A stretch of DNA of 64,000 nt from Asaia sp003994335 (lineage in GTDB: Bacteria; Pseudomonadota; Alphaproteobacteria; Acetobacterales; Acetobacteraceae), in NCBI RefSeq assembly GCF_037151175.1, contig NZ_JBBCOR010000002.1, positions 368,598 to 432,597 of the forward strand. Direction: 5' to 3'. Below the pieces are notes generated by a model. The model saw nothing but the letters and a program-made list of their open reading frames with translations. It made no database searches and was not told the DNA's origin. The position numbers and the translations under genes were made by a program. Shown here piece after piece: positions 46,110 through 54,650 of the stretch (position 1 is the stretch's first letter; every line of letters starts with the position of its first letter).

Positions 46110-46841
46110 CTATCGAGCATCTTGTGAGAGATCGATGGCAATGCCTTTCTGACCTACCGACACGCTCTTCTCCCGGCGGTACGGACGCTCAGCATAGATT
46201 TCCAGGCGCCTTTGAAGAGCGTCCCAGGCGGTTGTCATCGCCAGATAGTAGAGGGCTGCCACCGAGAAAAGCTCGAGCACCATGAACCGATCCTGCACAA
46301 GGATCTGTGCCCGCTGCATGAGTTCCTCCATGGAAATCACGGAAGTAACACTCGTCGTCTTGAGCAGGCTGTTCACAGAGTTGCCAAGTGGCGGGATGAT
46401 CAGTCTGAATGCCTGCGGAAATGTCACCGTCCTGGCGATCTGCCTTTCACTCAGGCCCAAGGCACGCGCTGCAGCAATTTGCCCCTTGGGGACTGCATTC
46501 AGCCCCGCCCGGATGATCTCGGCAAGATAGGCCCCCTCGTTGAGGGTCAACCCGATGATGGAGCAACTCAAGACGCTCAGGCGGATATCAAGCTTTGGCA
46601 GACCGGCATAGATAACCACCAGCTGTACAAGCAGCGGCGTCCCTCTGAAAAACCAGACATAAAGTCGCGCTGGCGCCGAGAGCCACAAAACGGGTGAGCG
46701 CTTCATCAGCGCCAGTACAAGACCAAGCACAAAGCCAAGGATGATCGCAATCAGCGTCATACCTATCGTGATCAGCGCGCCACGGAAAAGATAGCCGCTT
46801 TCGAGATAGGAGAAAAAACCTTGCCAATTCCAGACCTGCAT
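46110..46841 (-). CDS. Polar amino acid ABC permease (set A)
   Basis: A 243-residue permease of the HisM/GlnP family with five to six membrane helices. It begins WNWQGFFSYLESGYLFRGAL, and the coupling loop ARALGLSERQIARTVTFPQA is clear. Only one permease gene is present in this set, so it would work as a homodimer, unlike set B with two. It lies between the binding-protein gene and the fused flavoenzyme gene, with 9-10 base gaps. Confidence 0.9.
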   Translation of the reverse strand: MQVWNWQGFFSYLESGYLFRGALITIGMTLIAIILGFVLGLVLALMKRSPVLWLSAPARLYVWFFRGTPLLVQLVVIYAGLPKLDIRLSVLSCSIIGLTLNEGAYLAEIIRAGLNAVPKGQIAAARALGLSERQIARTVTFPQAFRLIIPPLGNSVNSLLKTTSVTSVISMEELMQRAQILVQDRFMVLELFSVAALYYLAMTTAWDALQRRLEIYAERPYRREKSVSVGQKGIAIDLSQDAR

Positions 46842-46851
46842 GAGGGGCTCC

Positions 46852-47805
46852 TTATCGGCTTCTGCTGGCGGCCATATCGGGGCCGATCGCCATGATCACA
46901 TGATCGAACGGCGCGACGCCGTAGGGCGCCATCAGACGAAGCAGCTCGCCATTCACGCGCATATGTTCGAGCACGGTTGCCGCGAGACGTGCCAATCCGG
47001 GATCGCGAAAGGCCAGAGTGACAGGCGTCGGAAACAACCCGCGCAATATAGGCTTTACGCCGCCCTGCTCTGCATTGCGCTGCGCAACCGCGTCTATCGA
47101 CAGGACGGCAGCAACCTGTCCGGCCCGTAGCGCAGCAAAAGCAATGCCAACGTTCTGGAACGTCTTGATATCGAGCCCTGCCCGCCCTGATTTCCGCAGA
47201 GATTCATCGGTGGCGCGGGCCTGAGCCTCCTCCATCCCCCCCATCTCGACACCCACGGAGTGCCCGGAAAGTGCAGCGATATCCTGTATCCTGCTCGTAT
47301 CATCGACCTGCATCGACACACTGATCGCCTGCAGCTCGTAGGGCACCATTGTCATGAGCGTCGCGCGATAGCGTGTGAAAAACATACCGGTGTCGATGAC
47401 ATCCCAACGCTTTTCGAGCAGCCCGAGCGTGAGCTGGGCGAAGGATGCCCGGTGATAGACCGCTCGCAGGCATAGTTTTCTCGCCAGGGCGCTACCCAGA
47501 TCGATACGCAATCCGGCAAGCACCCCGGAGGGCTCCACATATTGGAGTGGCGGCAAGGTGGGATTTGTCGCGAGGGCCAGTTCTCCCGGCCTGACCAACC
47601 CATCAAGCACCGGGCAGGAGTCATGACGGCTGGCGTTACCATCGTCGGGTAGATGGCCAGAAGCAGTCGCGCTATCGATCTCGGCCTCCCCCCCTCTTGT
47701 CGGACGCGCTCTGTCCGGAACGAGTTCCGACGAAAAACCGCAAGGTGCCCCGATAGCTGCTACCCAAAGGAAAAAGGCCGCGCAGATAAATCCCCTCCCC
47801 CGCAT
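46852..47805 (-). CDS. Family 3 amino-acid-binding protein (set A)
   Basis: A periplasmic binding protein of 317 residues from ATG 47805, with a signal peptide ending APCGFSSE. The family 3 core is seen from GELALATNPTLPPLQYVEP and GLRIDLGSALARKL through DVIDTGMFFTRYRATLM. The region between the signal peptide and the core is about 45 residues longer than usual and Asp-rich. The start lies 1 base after the stop of the lyase gene. It supplies set A with its substrate. Confidence 0.85.
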   Translation of the reverse strand: MRGRGFICAAFFLWVAAIGAPCGFSSELVPDRARPTRGGEAEIDSATASGHLPDDGNASRHDSCPVLDGLVRPGELALATNPTLPPLQYVEPSGVLAGLRIDLGSALARKLCLRAVYHRASFAQLTLGLLEKRWDVIDTGMFFTRYRATLMTMVPYELQAISVSMQVDDTSRIQDIAALSGHSVGVEMGGMEEAQARATDESLRKSGRAGLDIKTFQNVGIAFAALRAGQVAAVLSIDAVAQRNAEQGGVKPILRGLFPTPVTLAFRDPGLARLAATVLEHMRVNGELLRLMAPYGVAPFDHVIMAIGPDMAASRSR

Positions 47806-47806
47806 C

Positions 47807-48697
47807 TCAGACCGGGCCCTCAAACCTGAGATCGAGATCACGCACGATTTCGCCCGCCCTGAGGCGCGCCATCTCCGGGAGGGGGAGACGCGGCGCCCGG
47901 GGAAGACCAACATCGAGGCCCATCATTCCCAGCAGCGCCTTGCTACCCGCAACATACCCCTGTCCGCCAACAAGCTGGATCAGGGGGAGGTAGCGATGAT
48001 AGAGAGCTTTGGCCTGCGCGATGTCGCGATATTCGTCACAAAGGCGGAAGATCTCGCTCATGGCGTGCGGCGCGACGTTTGAGGCAACGGCCACCCAGCC
48101 CACTGCCCCTTCGAGGAAACTTTCATATCCCATAATCCCGCCGAAGACGGCCATGTCATCGCCGCACAGGCGCTGGATGTCGCGTATACGCGTGACATCC
48201 ATTGTCGATTCCTTGATCATGCGGCAATTGGCGAGGGTCGAAAGCCGTGCGACCAGCTCGGGGCGCAGATCGACATTGGCTGTCGCTGGGTTGTTGTAGA
48301 GCATGATCGGCAAGCCGATAGCCTCGGAAACGAGGCGATAATGCGCGAAGATTTCGTCATCGGTCGGGGTGGAATAAAATGGCGGGATGATCATGACGCC
48401 ATCTGCGCCCAGCGTTTCAGCCTCGCGGCTGTATCGGATGACATCGTGCGTGTTTTCAGCGCCTGTTCCGATCAGAACGGGAACGCGACCATCTGCCTGC
48501 TCGATAACGGTACGGGCAACGAGATGACGCTCCTCGTCGGTAAGGGACAGAAATTCACCCGTTGAACCAAGCGGAATCAGACCAGCAATACCCTGCGCAA
48601 TCTGCCATTCGGTAAAACGACGCAGGACAGACAGATCCACCTGACCCTCTTGATCAAAAGGCGTAATCATCACCGTATAAGTGCCGCGAAATTTCAT
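47807..48697 (-). CDS. DHDPS-family lyase/aldolase A
   Basis: A 296-residue member of the dihydrodipicolinate synthase family. Key residues are present: GSTGEFLSLTDEER, Tyr in IMLYNNPAT, and the Schiff-base Lys in RMIKESTMDVTRI. True DapA, N-acetylneuraminate lyase, KDG aldolase and 4-hydroxy-pyrroline-carboxylate deaminase share this fold. The location inside a catabolic operon makes a degradative lyase or deaminase more likely than lysine synthesis. A second paralog is at 54.6 kb. Confidence 0.85.
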   Translation of the reverse strand: MKFRGTYTVMITPFDQEGQVDLSVLRRFTEWQIAQGIAGLIPLGSTGEFLSLTDEERHLVARTVIEQADGRVPVLIGTGAENTHDVIRYSREAETLGADGVMIIPPFYSTPTDDEIFAHYRLVSEAIGLPIMLYNNPATANVDLRPELVARLSTLANCRMIKESTMDVTRIRDIQRLCGDDMAVFGGIMGYESFLEGAVGWVAVASNVAPHAMSEIFRLCDEYRDIAQAKALYHRYLPLIQLVGGQGYVAGSKALLGMMGLDVGLPRAPRLPLPEMARLRAGEIVRDLDLRFEGPV

Positions 48698-48743
48698 GAT
48701 TTTACTCTCAATTGAAAATGATGTCCCCCGACCTTCAAAGCGG

Positions 48744-49487
48744 TCAGGCCATGTTGTCCTGGGCGTCCTGTGAATTCATGAAACGCGCAATCGGATGATC
48801 GGGGGTGGCGGCGTCAGCGCTATCAGCGGCATGGATCACCCTTCCCTCTTGCAGAAGAATGATGCGGCTCGACACGCTGCGCACAGCCTGCATGGCATGT
48901 GAAACCTGAATGATTGTCATGCCCTCAGCGGCCAGGTCCTGCATCAGATGCCCGACTTCGCGCACACGCGCCGGATCAAGAGCCGATGTCGGCTCATCCA
49001 GCAGGAGCAAGGCAGGGCGCTGCATCAGGGCACGGGCAATCGCGACGCGCTGCTTCTGCCCCCCTGAGAGTTCGCGCGGGGACAACTTGGCCTTGTCCTC
49101 GATTCCGAGCCTTTCAAGGAGCGTTCGCGCCTCTTTTTCGGCTTCGTCGCCAGGCCGCTTATGCACCAGCGTGGGTGCCAGGGTCAGGTTACGCAGGACC
49201 GACATGTGATCGAACAGACCGAAATTCTGAAACACGATTGCGGCCTTGTGTCTCAAAGAGGCGGCAGCCTTGGGCGCCGAGAGGTCGATCCTGCGTCCGT
49301 CGACGGTAACCGTGCCCGACTGAGCGCCCTGCAGCCCGATCAAGGCGCGCAGCATGGTTGTCTTGCCCGAACCCGATGGCCCAATCAGGCTGACGATTTC
49401 CCCACGGCCGGCCTGAAAGCCCACATCGCCGAGGATCTCCTTACAACCCTTTCGAACAGAAACATTGCTTACATCAAGATAGGGCAA
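48744..49487 (-). CDS. Polar amino acid ABC importer ATPase (set B)
   Basis: A GlnQ-type ATPase: Walker A GPSGSGKTT, Q-loop IVFQNFGLFDHMS, signature ELSGGQKQR, Walker B LLLLDEPTSALD and H-loop QVSHAMQAV. The start is uncertain: TTG 49487 has TGGAG 8 bases upstream and gives LPYLDVSNVSVRKG; an in-frame GTG at 49505 would add six residues. Both overlap the permease end. It works with the two permeases and binding protein upstream. Confidence 0.88.
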   Translation of the reverse strand: MPYLDVSNVSVRKGCKEILGDVGFQAGRGEIVSLIGPSGSGKTTMLRALIGLQGAQSGTVTVDGRRIDLSAPKAAASLRHKAAIVFQNFGLFDHMSVLRNLTLAPTLVHKRPGDEAEKEARTLLERLGIEDKAKLSPRELSGGQKQRVAIARALMQRPALLLLDEPTSALDPARVREVGHLMQDLAAEGMTIIQVSHAMQAVRSVSSRIILLQEGRVIHAADSADAATPDHPIARFMNSQDAQDNMA

Positions 49488-50124
49488 GACGCTTCTCCAG
49501 AGCACGACTCAGCCGCGTCAGCGGATAGGACAAGGCGAAGTATAGTGAGAGGACGACAATAAAGACGGGTGTCGCTGGCAAGCCGCGACTTGAAAGGATC
49601 ACACCCGCCTGGCTGAGTTCCACGACACCAATCTGGGAAGCCAGCGCCGTATCCTTGATAAAGAGCACGAGATAGCCAATTGCCGGCGGGAGAATGGCCC
49701 TCATGGCTTGCGGCAGAACCACATGGCGCCAGCGCGCCCAGACAGGAAGGTCGAGAGCGAGTGCGGAATCGAATTGCTCAGGGCCGACAGTGCGAATACC
49801 GCCCAGGATGATTTCCGAGAGATAGGCCGAGGCGATCAGGCCAATGGCCCCTATTGCCACGCCCATTGCCCCGATATCGGCACCCAATGCACCAGCGAGA
49901 AAGAAAAGGCCATAAAGCGTCACGATGAAGGGAATCCGACGCATGATCTGCACATAGGCTGCACCGACCAGCCCAAGGCCCGGGAGCCATCTCACAGTCG
50001 ACAGACGCATGGCGGTCAGGGCAATACCCCCAGCCACCCCAAGCAAACCGCCTCCCAGTGAGAGAATGGCCGTACGCAGAACAGCGTGTTCGAAAAGGGC
50101 GATATCATAGACCGAGAAAACCAT
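49474..50124 (-). CDS. Polar amino acid ABC permease 2 (set B)
   Basis: About 216 residues starting VFSVYDIALFEHAVLR at ATG 50124, which shares one base with the stop of the first permease (TGATG). Five or so membrane helices; the coupling loop SALALDLPVWARWRHVVLPQA is typical of the HisM/GlnP family. A longer frame to 50,385 reads non-membrane residues and is the shadow of the first permease gene. Confidence 0.88.
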   Translation of the reverse strand: MVFSVYDIALFEHAVLRTAILSLGGGLLGVAGGIALTAMRLSTVRWLPGLGLVGAAYVQIMRRIPFIVTLYGLFFLAGALGADIGAMGVAIGAIGLIASAYLSEIILGGIRTVGPEQFDSALALDLPVWARWRHVVLPQAMRAILPPAIGYLVLFIKDTALASQIGVVELSQAGVILSSRGLPATPVFIVVLSLYFALSYPLTRLSRALEKRLALS

Positions 50125-50783
50125 CAGACCCTGCGCTCCAAGAGGTGATGGAAAAGCGCAAGAAGCCCCCCAAGGACGAAGGACAGGATGATATAAAGGC
50201 CTGCGGTAACGCTCATTACTTCGACGATACGAAAGCTTGAGGTGCCAATATCGTACGCACGCCCGGTCAGATCCTCCACGCCAAAAATGGAGGCCATCGA
50301 GGAGCCGAGGATCATGATCTGGAAGTGGTTCGAAAGCGCCGGATACATGGCCCTTCCGGCATGAGGAAGAAGAACACGGGTCCAAATCTGAAAACGGTTC
50401 ATCCCAAGCGTGAGCGCAGCGTCATGATAAGCATGCGGAACGGTTCGCAGACCAGTTGCCAGAATTTCTGCGAGGTATGCCGCAGCATTGAGCGCCATGC
50501 CCGTCAGTACGGAAATGAAAGGCGATACCGTCATGCCGAATAACGGCAGTGAATAAAACAGCGCAAAGATCTGGGACAATTGCGGCGTATTCGTCAGGGC
50601 CGTCCCGTAGATAACGCTCAGCCGTTTCACCGGACCACGCCCATCGACGCGCATGATCACCAGCACCACCGCCAGAAGCAGACCCAGAGCAAAGGAAATG
50701 CCCGCGAGCAGCATTGTCGTACCAACACCTCCAAGCAGGAAAGGCAGCTTCAGCATGACAGGATGAAAATCGAGGCCGCTCAT
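50124..50783 (-). CDS. Polar amino acid ABC permease 1 (set B)
   Basis: A 219-residue permease: N-terminal LPFLLGGVGTTMLLAGISF, coupling loop DAALTLGMNRFQIWTRVLLPHA. Start ATG overlaps the stop of the binding-protein gene (ATGA). It forms a heterodimer with permease 2, the common layout of opine and basic amino acid importers such as OccQM. Confidence 0.9.
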   Translation of the reverse strand: MSGLDFHPVMLKLPFLLGGVGTTMLLAGISFALGLLLAVVLVIMRVDGRGPVKRLSVIYGTALTNTPQLSQIFALFYSLPLFGMTVSPFISVLTGMALNAAAYLAEILATGLRTVPHAYHDAALTLGMNRFQIWTRVLLPHAGRAMYPALSNHFQIMILGSSMASIFGVEDLTGRAYDIGTSSFRIVEVMSVTAGLYIILSFVLGGLLALFHHLLERRV

Positions 50784-51655
50784 TCTGAATGCGTATCCGC
50801 ACCGAACCAGCGCTTGTCGATGGAACGCAATGCGCCACTCCTGCGCATCGCCTCAATGATCCTGTTGACCTCTGCGATGAGTTCGCGGTCTCGCGGATTC
50901 ATCCCGATACCGTCCTCTCCGGCCGACGGCGCAAACCCCCTCTCTATGCGCCAGGGGGAGCGAGGATCTTGGGGAACAAGATGCCCGACATAGTCAATGA
51001 CATCGACCAGTGCATCCCCCCGGCCCTGAGCGAGGGCGCGCATCGCATCCTCATATGTATCAAGAGCGAGCATTGCCGCTCTGGGCGCCTGTGCCCGCAT
51101 AAAGGAAACGGCGGTGGAGCCACGCACCTCAACCAGACGAAAACGGCCCGTAGTGAGATCGGCAAAATGCTGCACCGGAGAAAAACCCGGCATGATGGCC
51201 GCGAATGACTCCCGATAGAGAGGCGCGGAAAACGCGATGACGGCCTCACGATCGGCGGTCCGTGTCAGCCCACCGAGCACGACATCCACCTTACCCGTCA
51301 GAAGATAGAGAATACGCCCACTTGAAGTCACCGTGACGAAGCGCGGCTCTACCCTGAGTTCGCGAGCGAGGTACGAGCCGACATCGAGATCGTAACCCAC
51401 AAGGCGATTGTGATCATCATAACCAGCCAATGGGGGCAATCCGGGCTCCACCCCTATATTCAGATGCCCGCTCGCTCGTATCGCGTCGAGATCACGGGCC
51501 TGCGCCATCCCGGGACCAAAAGCACAAGACCCGAGGAGACTCAGGAAGAGAACAGCCGCGCGCGCAGCGACGCCACGCCTGAACAAGGCACGACACCTAT
51601 TCAACCCGGCATCGCACCTGACGCTCTGCGCTGCCTTGTCCGTGAGGCTGCTCAT
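50780..51655 (-). CDS. Family 3 amino-acid-binding protein (set B)
   Basis: A 291-residue periplasmic binding protein. The signal peptide is long with a basic n-region and ends PGMAQA. The core begins HLNIGVEPGLPPLAGYD, with GYDLDVGSYLAREL, and VDVVLGGLTRTADREAVIAF is characteristic of family 3. It is the first gene of the minus-strand block, about 65 bases from the candidate GntR operator in the divergent promoter region. Confidence 0.88.
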   Translation of the reverse strand: MSSLTDKAAQSVRCDAGLNRCRALFRRGVAARAAVLFLSLLGSCAFGPGMAQARDLDAIRASGHLNIGVEPGLPPLAGYDDHNRLVGYDLDVGSYLARELRVEPRFVTVTSSGRILYLLTGKVDVVLGGLTRTADREAVIAFSAPLYRESFAAIMPGFSPVQHFADLTTGRFRLVEVRGSTAVSFMRAQAPRAAMLALDTYEDAMRALAQGRGDALVDVIDYVGHLVPQDPRSPWRIERGFAPSAGEDGIGMNPRDRELIAEVNRIIEAMRRSGALRSIDKRWFGADTHSE

Positions 51656-51720
51656 AAGATGATTTCCTGCCCCGATGCGAGTTTACTCTTGCGGATTCCC
51701 CGCCCCTCATCTAATCGCAA

Positions 51721-51739
51721 TATACGCTTTGTATACGAT
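51721..51739. promoter_or_regulatory. Candidate GntR operator, copy 2 (divergent promoter)
   Basis: TATACGCTTTGTATACGAT, core TTTGTATAC, placed in the 136-base gap between the two divergent halves of the catabolic cluster. It matches the site at 42,251-42,269 at 16 of 19 positions. One site here could control both transcripts. Confidence 0.6.
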
Positions 51740-51791
51740 AATAAACCCGTTTCTGAGATTCTCTATCAAAACGTTCTGATAAGGAAATATC

Positions 51792-52055
51792 GTGACCCTG
51801 GTGCGTCTCACTTTCAAGGGCAAGAAGCTCGAAGCCTATAAAGGGGAGCCTCTGACGGCTGCGCTGATCAGGGCTGGATATCTTGCCCTTGGACAGAGCC
51901 GAATGCCGGGTCAGGGCCAGCGTGGTACGCGCGGGGCTTTTTGCTTCATGGGTGTTTGTCAGGAGTGCCGTGTCATCGTTGATGGCAAGCCTGCACAGGC
52001 CTGCCGCACCTTTGTTGAAACCGACATGCAGGTTCTTCCCTATGACCGCCTCTGA
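51792..52055 (+). CDS. 2Fe-2S small subunit of split opine-oxidase-type enzyme
   Basis: An 87-residue ferredoxin-like protein with the cluster GAFCFMGVCQEC plus Cys in AQACRT. GTG start with AAGGA 6 bases upstream. It overlaps the next gene by 14 bases. In OoxA/LhpF-type enzymes this small Fe-S protein bridges the two flavoprotein subunits; it equals residues 1-90 of the fused protein at 43.2-46.1 kb. Confidence 0.85.
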   Translation: MTLVRLTFKGKKLEAYKGEPLTAALIRAGYLALGQSRMPGQGQRGTRGAFCFMGVCQECRVIVDGKPAQACRTFVETDMQVLPYDRL

Positions 52056-53466
52056 GCCCAGACCCGATATCGCGGTTGCAGGCGCCGGGGTCTCCGGGAC
52101 CACCTGCGCGGTGGCACTCTCTCGATACGGGTTTGCCGTCACGCTCATAGATGATCAGCCCGATGCAGGCGGACAGGTTTTCAGGGCCCCATCACCCTAT
52201 GCCAGAGAAAGAATCCGTGCGGACCAGGAACGGAGAAAGGGCGACAGGATACGTGAGCATCTTGCTGCTTCCGGGGTCGACCATCGTCGTGCTACGCGCA
52301 TATGGGGGCTGACGGGGCGATTTGATCTCGATCTGCTTGGCCCCGATGGCATGGCTCAGCTCCGAGCCGAGCGACTGGTTATCGCCAACGGCGCTGTTGA
52401 GCGTTTCCTTCCTGCACCGGGCTGGACGACACCGCGGGTTATCGGCCTTGCAGGTGCAAGCATTCTCCTGAGAGGGGGTGGGACGCTCCCCGGTCGGAGT
52501 ATCGTCCTGGCTGGATCCGGGCCGCTGCTCTTTTCGGTCGCCCACCAGGTGCTTGCGCTTGGCGGCAAGGTCGCGGCCATTGTGTCGTCTGCAGGGGTGG
52601 GGGAATGGATCGAACTCGGTACGAAATTGTATCGCGACGCCGAGCGTCTGCTGGAAGCCACGCGATGGATGGCGCAGATCACCGCTGCCCGCATCCCTAT
52701 CCATTACAATGCCCGCATCTCGGATATCCAGAATCTGGAAGATGGGGTTCTCGTGACAATCTGCCCCAAGGATCGCAGGAAATCCTCCTCGACCGTGAAT
52801 GCCAGCATACTGGCCTATGGCGATGGCCTGAAGCCCACAACGCTCCTCTCGAGAGCAGCCGGAGCTCGGCATGAATACGATCCGTCAGGAGATTACTTCA
52901 AACCGGTCACTGATACGGCGGGGCGCACCGATATCACTAACCTCTATGTGACAGGCGATGCAGCCGGGATAGAGGGCGCGGAGGCTTCACGGCTCAGAGG
53001 ACTTGTCACCGCCCATGCCATCGCGCTTGATACCGGGCGTATAACCAAGGCCGAATTCGACTCATTGGCGGCGCCGGCGCTTCGACGCCTGCAAAAACTG
53101 GCCGCGATTTCCGTCACGATGCGCCGCCTGATGCGGTCCGGTCATGACTGCGCTCTTGCCATACCGGATACAACGATCCTGTGTCGCTGCGAACAGGTCA
53201 TGGCCTCGGCTGTACGCCAGGCCATCGCGGCAGGGGCAAGAGATGTCAATCAGGTCAAGGCGTGGACACGCTGCGGCATGGGCCCCTGCCAGGGGCGCTC
53301 CTGCGAGGACGGGCTGCGTCAGATCCTGATGGAGTCCGGGGATATATCCCCGCAGGACACCGGAATCCTCACGGCAAGAACCCCGTTTTTCCCGCTTCCA
53401 CTGAGTACGATTTCGGGAGAGTTCGTTTATGACGATATCCCGCTTCCGAAGGCGGCGCCATTATGA
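52042..53466 (+). CDS. FAD/Fe-S subunit of split opine-oxidase-type enzyme (OoxA/LhpE-like)
   Basis: About 474 residues from ATG 52042. The N-terminal FAD site reads IAVAGAGVSGTTCAVAL; GGQVFRAP and ITNLYVTGDAAGIEGA also fit. The C-terminal BFD-like 2Fe-2S motif is TILCRCEQV and CGMGPCQGRSC. It is coupled to the small Fe-S gene (14-base overlap) and to the DAO gene (ATGA). The frame extends further upstream, but that part is the shadow of the ferredoxin gene. Confidence 0.87.
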   Translation: MTASEPRPDIAVAGAGVSGTTCAVALSRYGFAVTLIDDQPDAGGQVFRAPSPYARERIRADQERRKGDRIREHLAASGVDHRRATRIWGLTGRFDLDLLGPDGMAQLRAERLVIANGAVERFLPAPGWTTPRVIGLAGASILLRGGGTLPGRSIVLAGSGPLLFSVAHQVLALGGKVAAIVSSAGVGEWIELGTKLYRDAERLLEATRWMAQITAARIPIHYNARISDIQNLEDGVLVTICPKDRRKSSSTVNASILAYGDGLKPTTLLSRAAGARHEYDPSGDYFKPVTDTAGRTDITNLYVTGDAAGIEGAEASRLRGLVTAHAIALDTGRITKAEFDSLAAPALRRLQKLAAISVTMRRLMRSGHDCALAIPDTTILCRCEQVMASAVRQAIAAGARDVNQVKAWTRCGMGPCQGRSCEDGLRQILMESGDISPQDTGILTARTPFFPLPLSTISGEFVYDDIPLPKAAPL

Positions 53467-54650
53467 GCGTGACCATCGGAACCGCCCCCGAACGCTACGA
53501 CACCGTTGTCATTGGCGCGGGCGTCATGGGCGCAACAACAGCGTTATTCCTTGCCCAGGCAGGCATGAAGGTGGCGCTCGTGGATCGGGGAGTGCTCTTT
53601 CGCGCTGCCTCGGGAATCAACGCAGGCACGCTGACCCTGCATATGACCCGCGCTCAACTGATACCCCACGCCATCAGGGGGCGGGAGATGTGGCTCGACG
53701 CGGAGCGTTGGCTTGGCGAGCCGGTAGGCGCTGTTTCCACTCACGGACTGTCCTTGGCCTTCACCGAGGCTGAGGAAGCCCTGCTGCGAGCGCGTGCGCA
53801 TGTCAGGTCGGAAGCGGGCGCACCAATCGATGTTATTTCTGCCCGGAAAGCCCTGGAAATCGAACCTGGACTGAATCCGGGACTACGTGCTGCGGCGTCA
53901 TGCGCTTTGGACGGCCATATCCCGTCCTATCGCGTCGGGGCAGCCTATGCACGCGCACTGAAACGAGGAGGCGTCACCCTGCTTGAACACAGCGAGGTGG
54001 AGCGGATCGTTACGGGTGACGGGAGCGATCACGCGATCTATCTGCGTGAGCGCGCCCATCCTGTTCGTGCCGGGCGCATCGTGGCGAGCGGAGGTGCCTG
54101 GCTCGAGAAAATGCTTCGCTGGATGGGTTTTCCCATCCCCATACGCTGTCTGTTCAACCAGCTCGTCGTCACTGAGCCCATGAGCAAGGTGATGGGCAGC
54201 GTCATCAGCATCGCCAACGGCCTGCTCTCGCTGAAGCAATTCACCAACGGAAGTGTTCTCATCGGCGGTGGTTGGCAGGGAGAAGGTACGCTTGAAGCAG
54301 GAGGGACGCGCGTCATACCCGAAAACCTGCGCGGCAATGTGAGATTGGCCCAGCATGTCATTCCCGCGCTCAGAAACGCCATGGTGCTCAGGGTCTGGCT
54401 CGGGCAGGAGGCGGAAACACCTGACGCTATGCCCCTGATCGGCGCGCTTGGTACGGACGATAGTCGGTTCGTCATCGGCTCCGTCCATTCCGGTTTTACC
54501 AGCGGCCCGTATATGGCCCGCCTTCTGGCAGACCGGATCCTCGGGGGCGCCCCCGACCTACGGGCATTTGACCCGTGTCGTTTCACTCCCCCACCGCCGA
54601 CAAAGGCCGGCTCTCTGCCTCCTCAATCTCTCCTGACAGGATCGTCATGA
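53463..54650 (+). CDS. DAO-fold oxidase subunit of split enzyme (OoxB/LhpB-like)
   Basis: A 395-residue flavoprotein of the DadA/glycine-oxidase type. The FAD-binding motif is VVIGAGVMGATTALFLAQAG, and the C-terminal part has GSVLIGGGWQGEG and PLIGALGTDDSRFVIGSVHSGFT. It carries the substrate site in related heterotrimers (opine oxidase, D-hydroxyproline dehydrogenase). Overlaps of 4 bases on both sides make genes 51.8-56.2 kb one coupled operon. Confidence 0.87.
   Translation: MSVTIGTAPERYDTVVIGAGVMGATTALFLAQAGMKVALVDRGVLFRAASGINAGTLTLHMTRAQLIPHAIRGREMWLDAERWLGEPVGAVSTHGLSLAFTEAEEALLRARAHVRSEAGAPIDVISARKALEIEPGLNPGLRAAASCALDGHIPSYRVGAAYARALKRGGVTLLEHSEVERIVTGDGSDHAIYLRERAHPVRAGRIVASGGAWLEKMLRWMGFPIPIRCLFNQLVVTEPMSKVMGSVISIANGLLSLKQFTNGSVLIGGGWQGEGTLEAGGTRVIPENLRGNVRLAQHVIPALRNAMVLRVWLGQEAETPDAMPLIGALGTDDSRFVIGSVHSGFTSGPYMARLLADRILGGAPDLRAFDPCRFTPPPPTKAGSLPPQSLLTGSS

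Noticed and set aside
47807..48697. Housekeeping dapA (lysine synthesis)
   Set aside because: It lies inside a catabolic operon on an island, and a second paralog is present in the same cluster.
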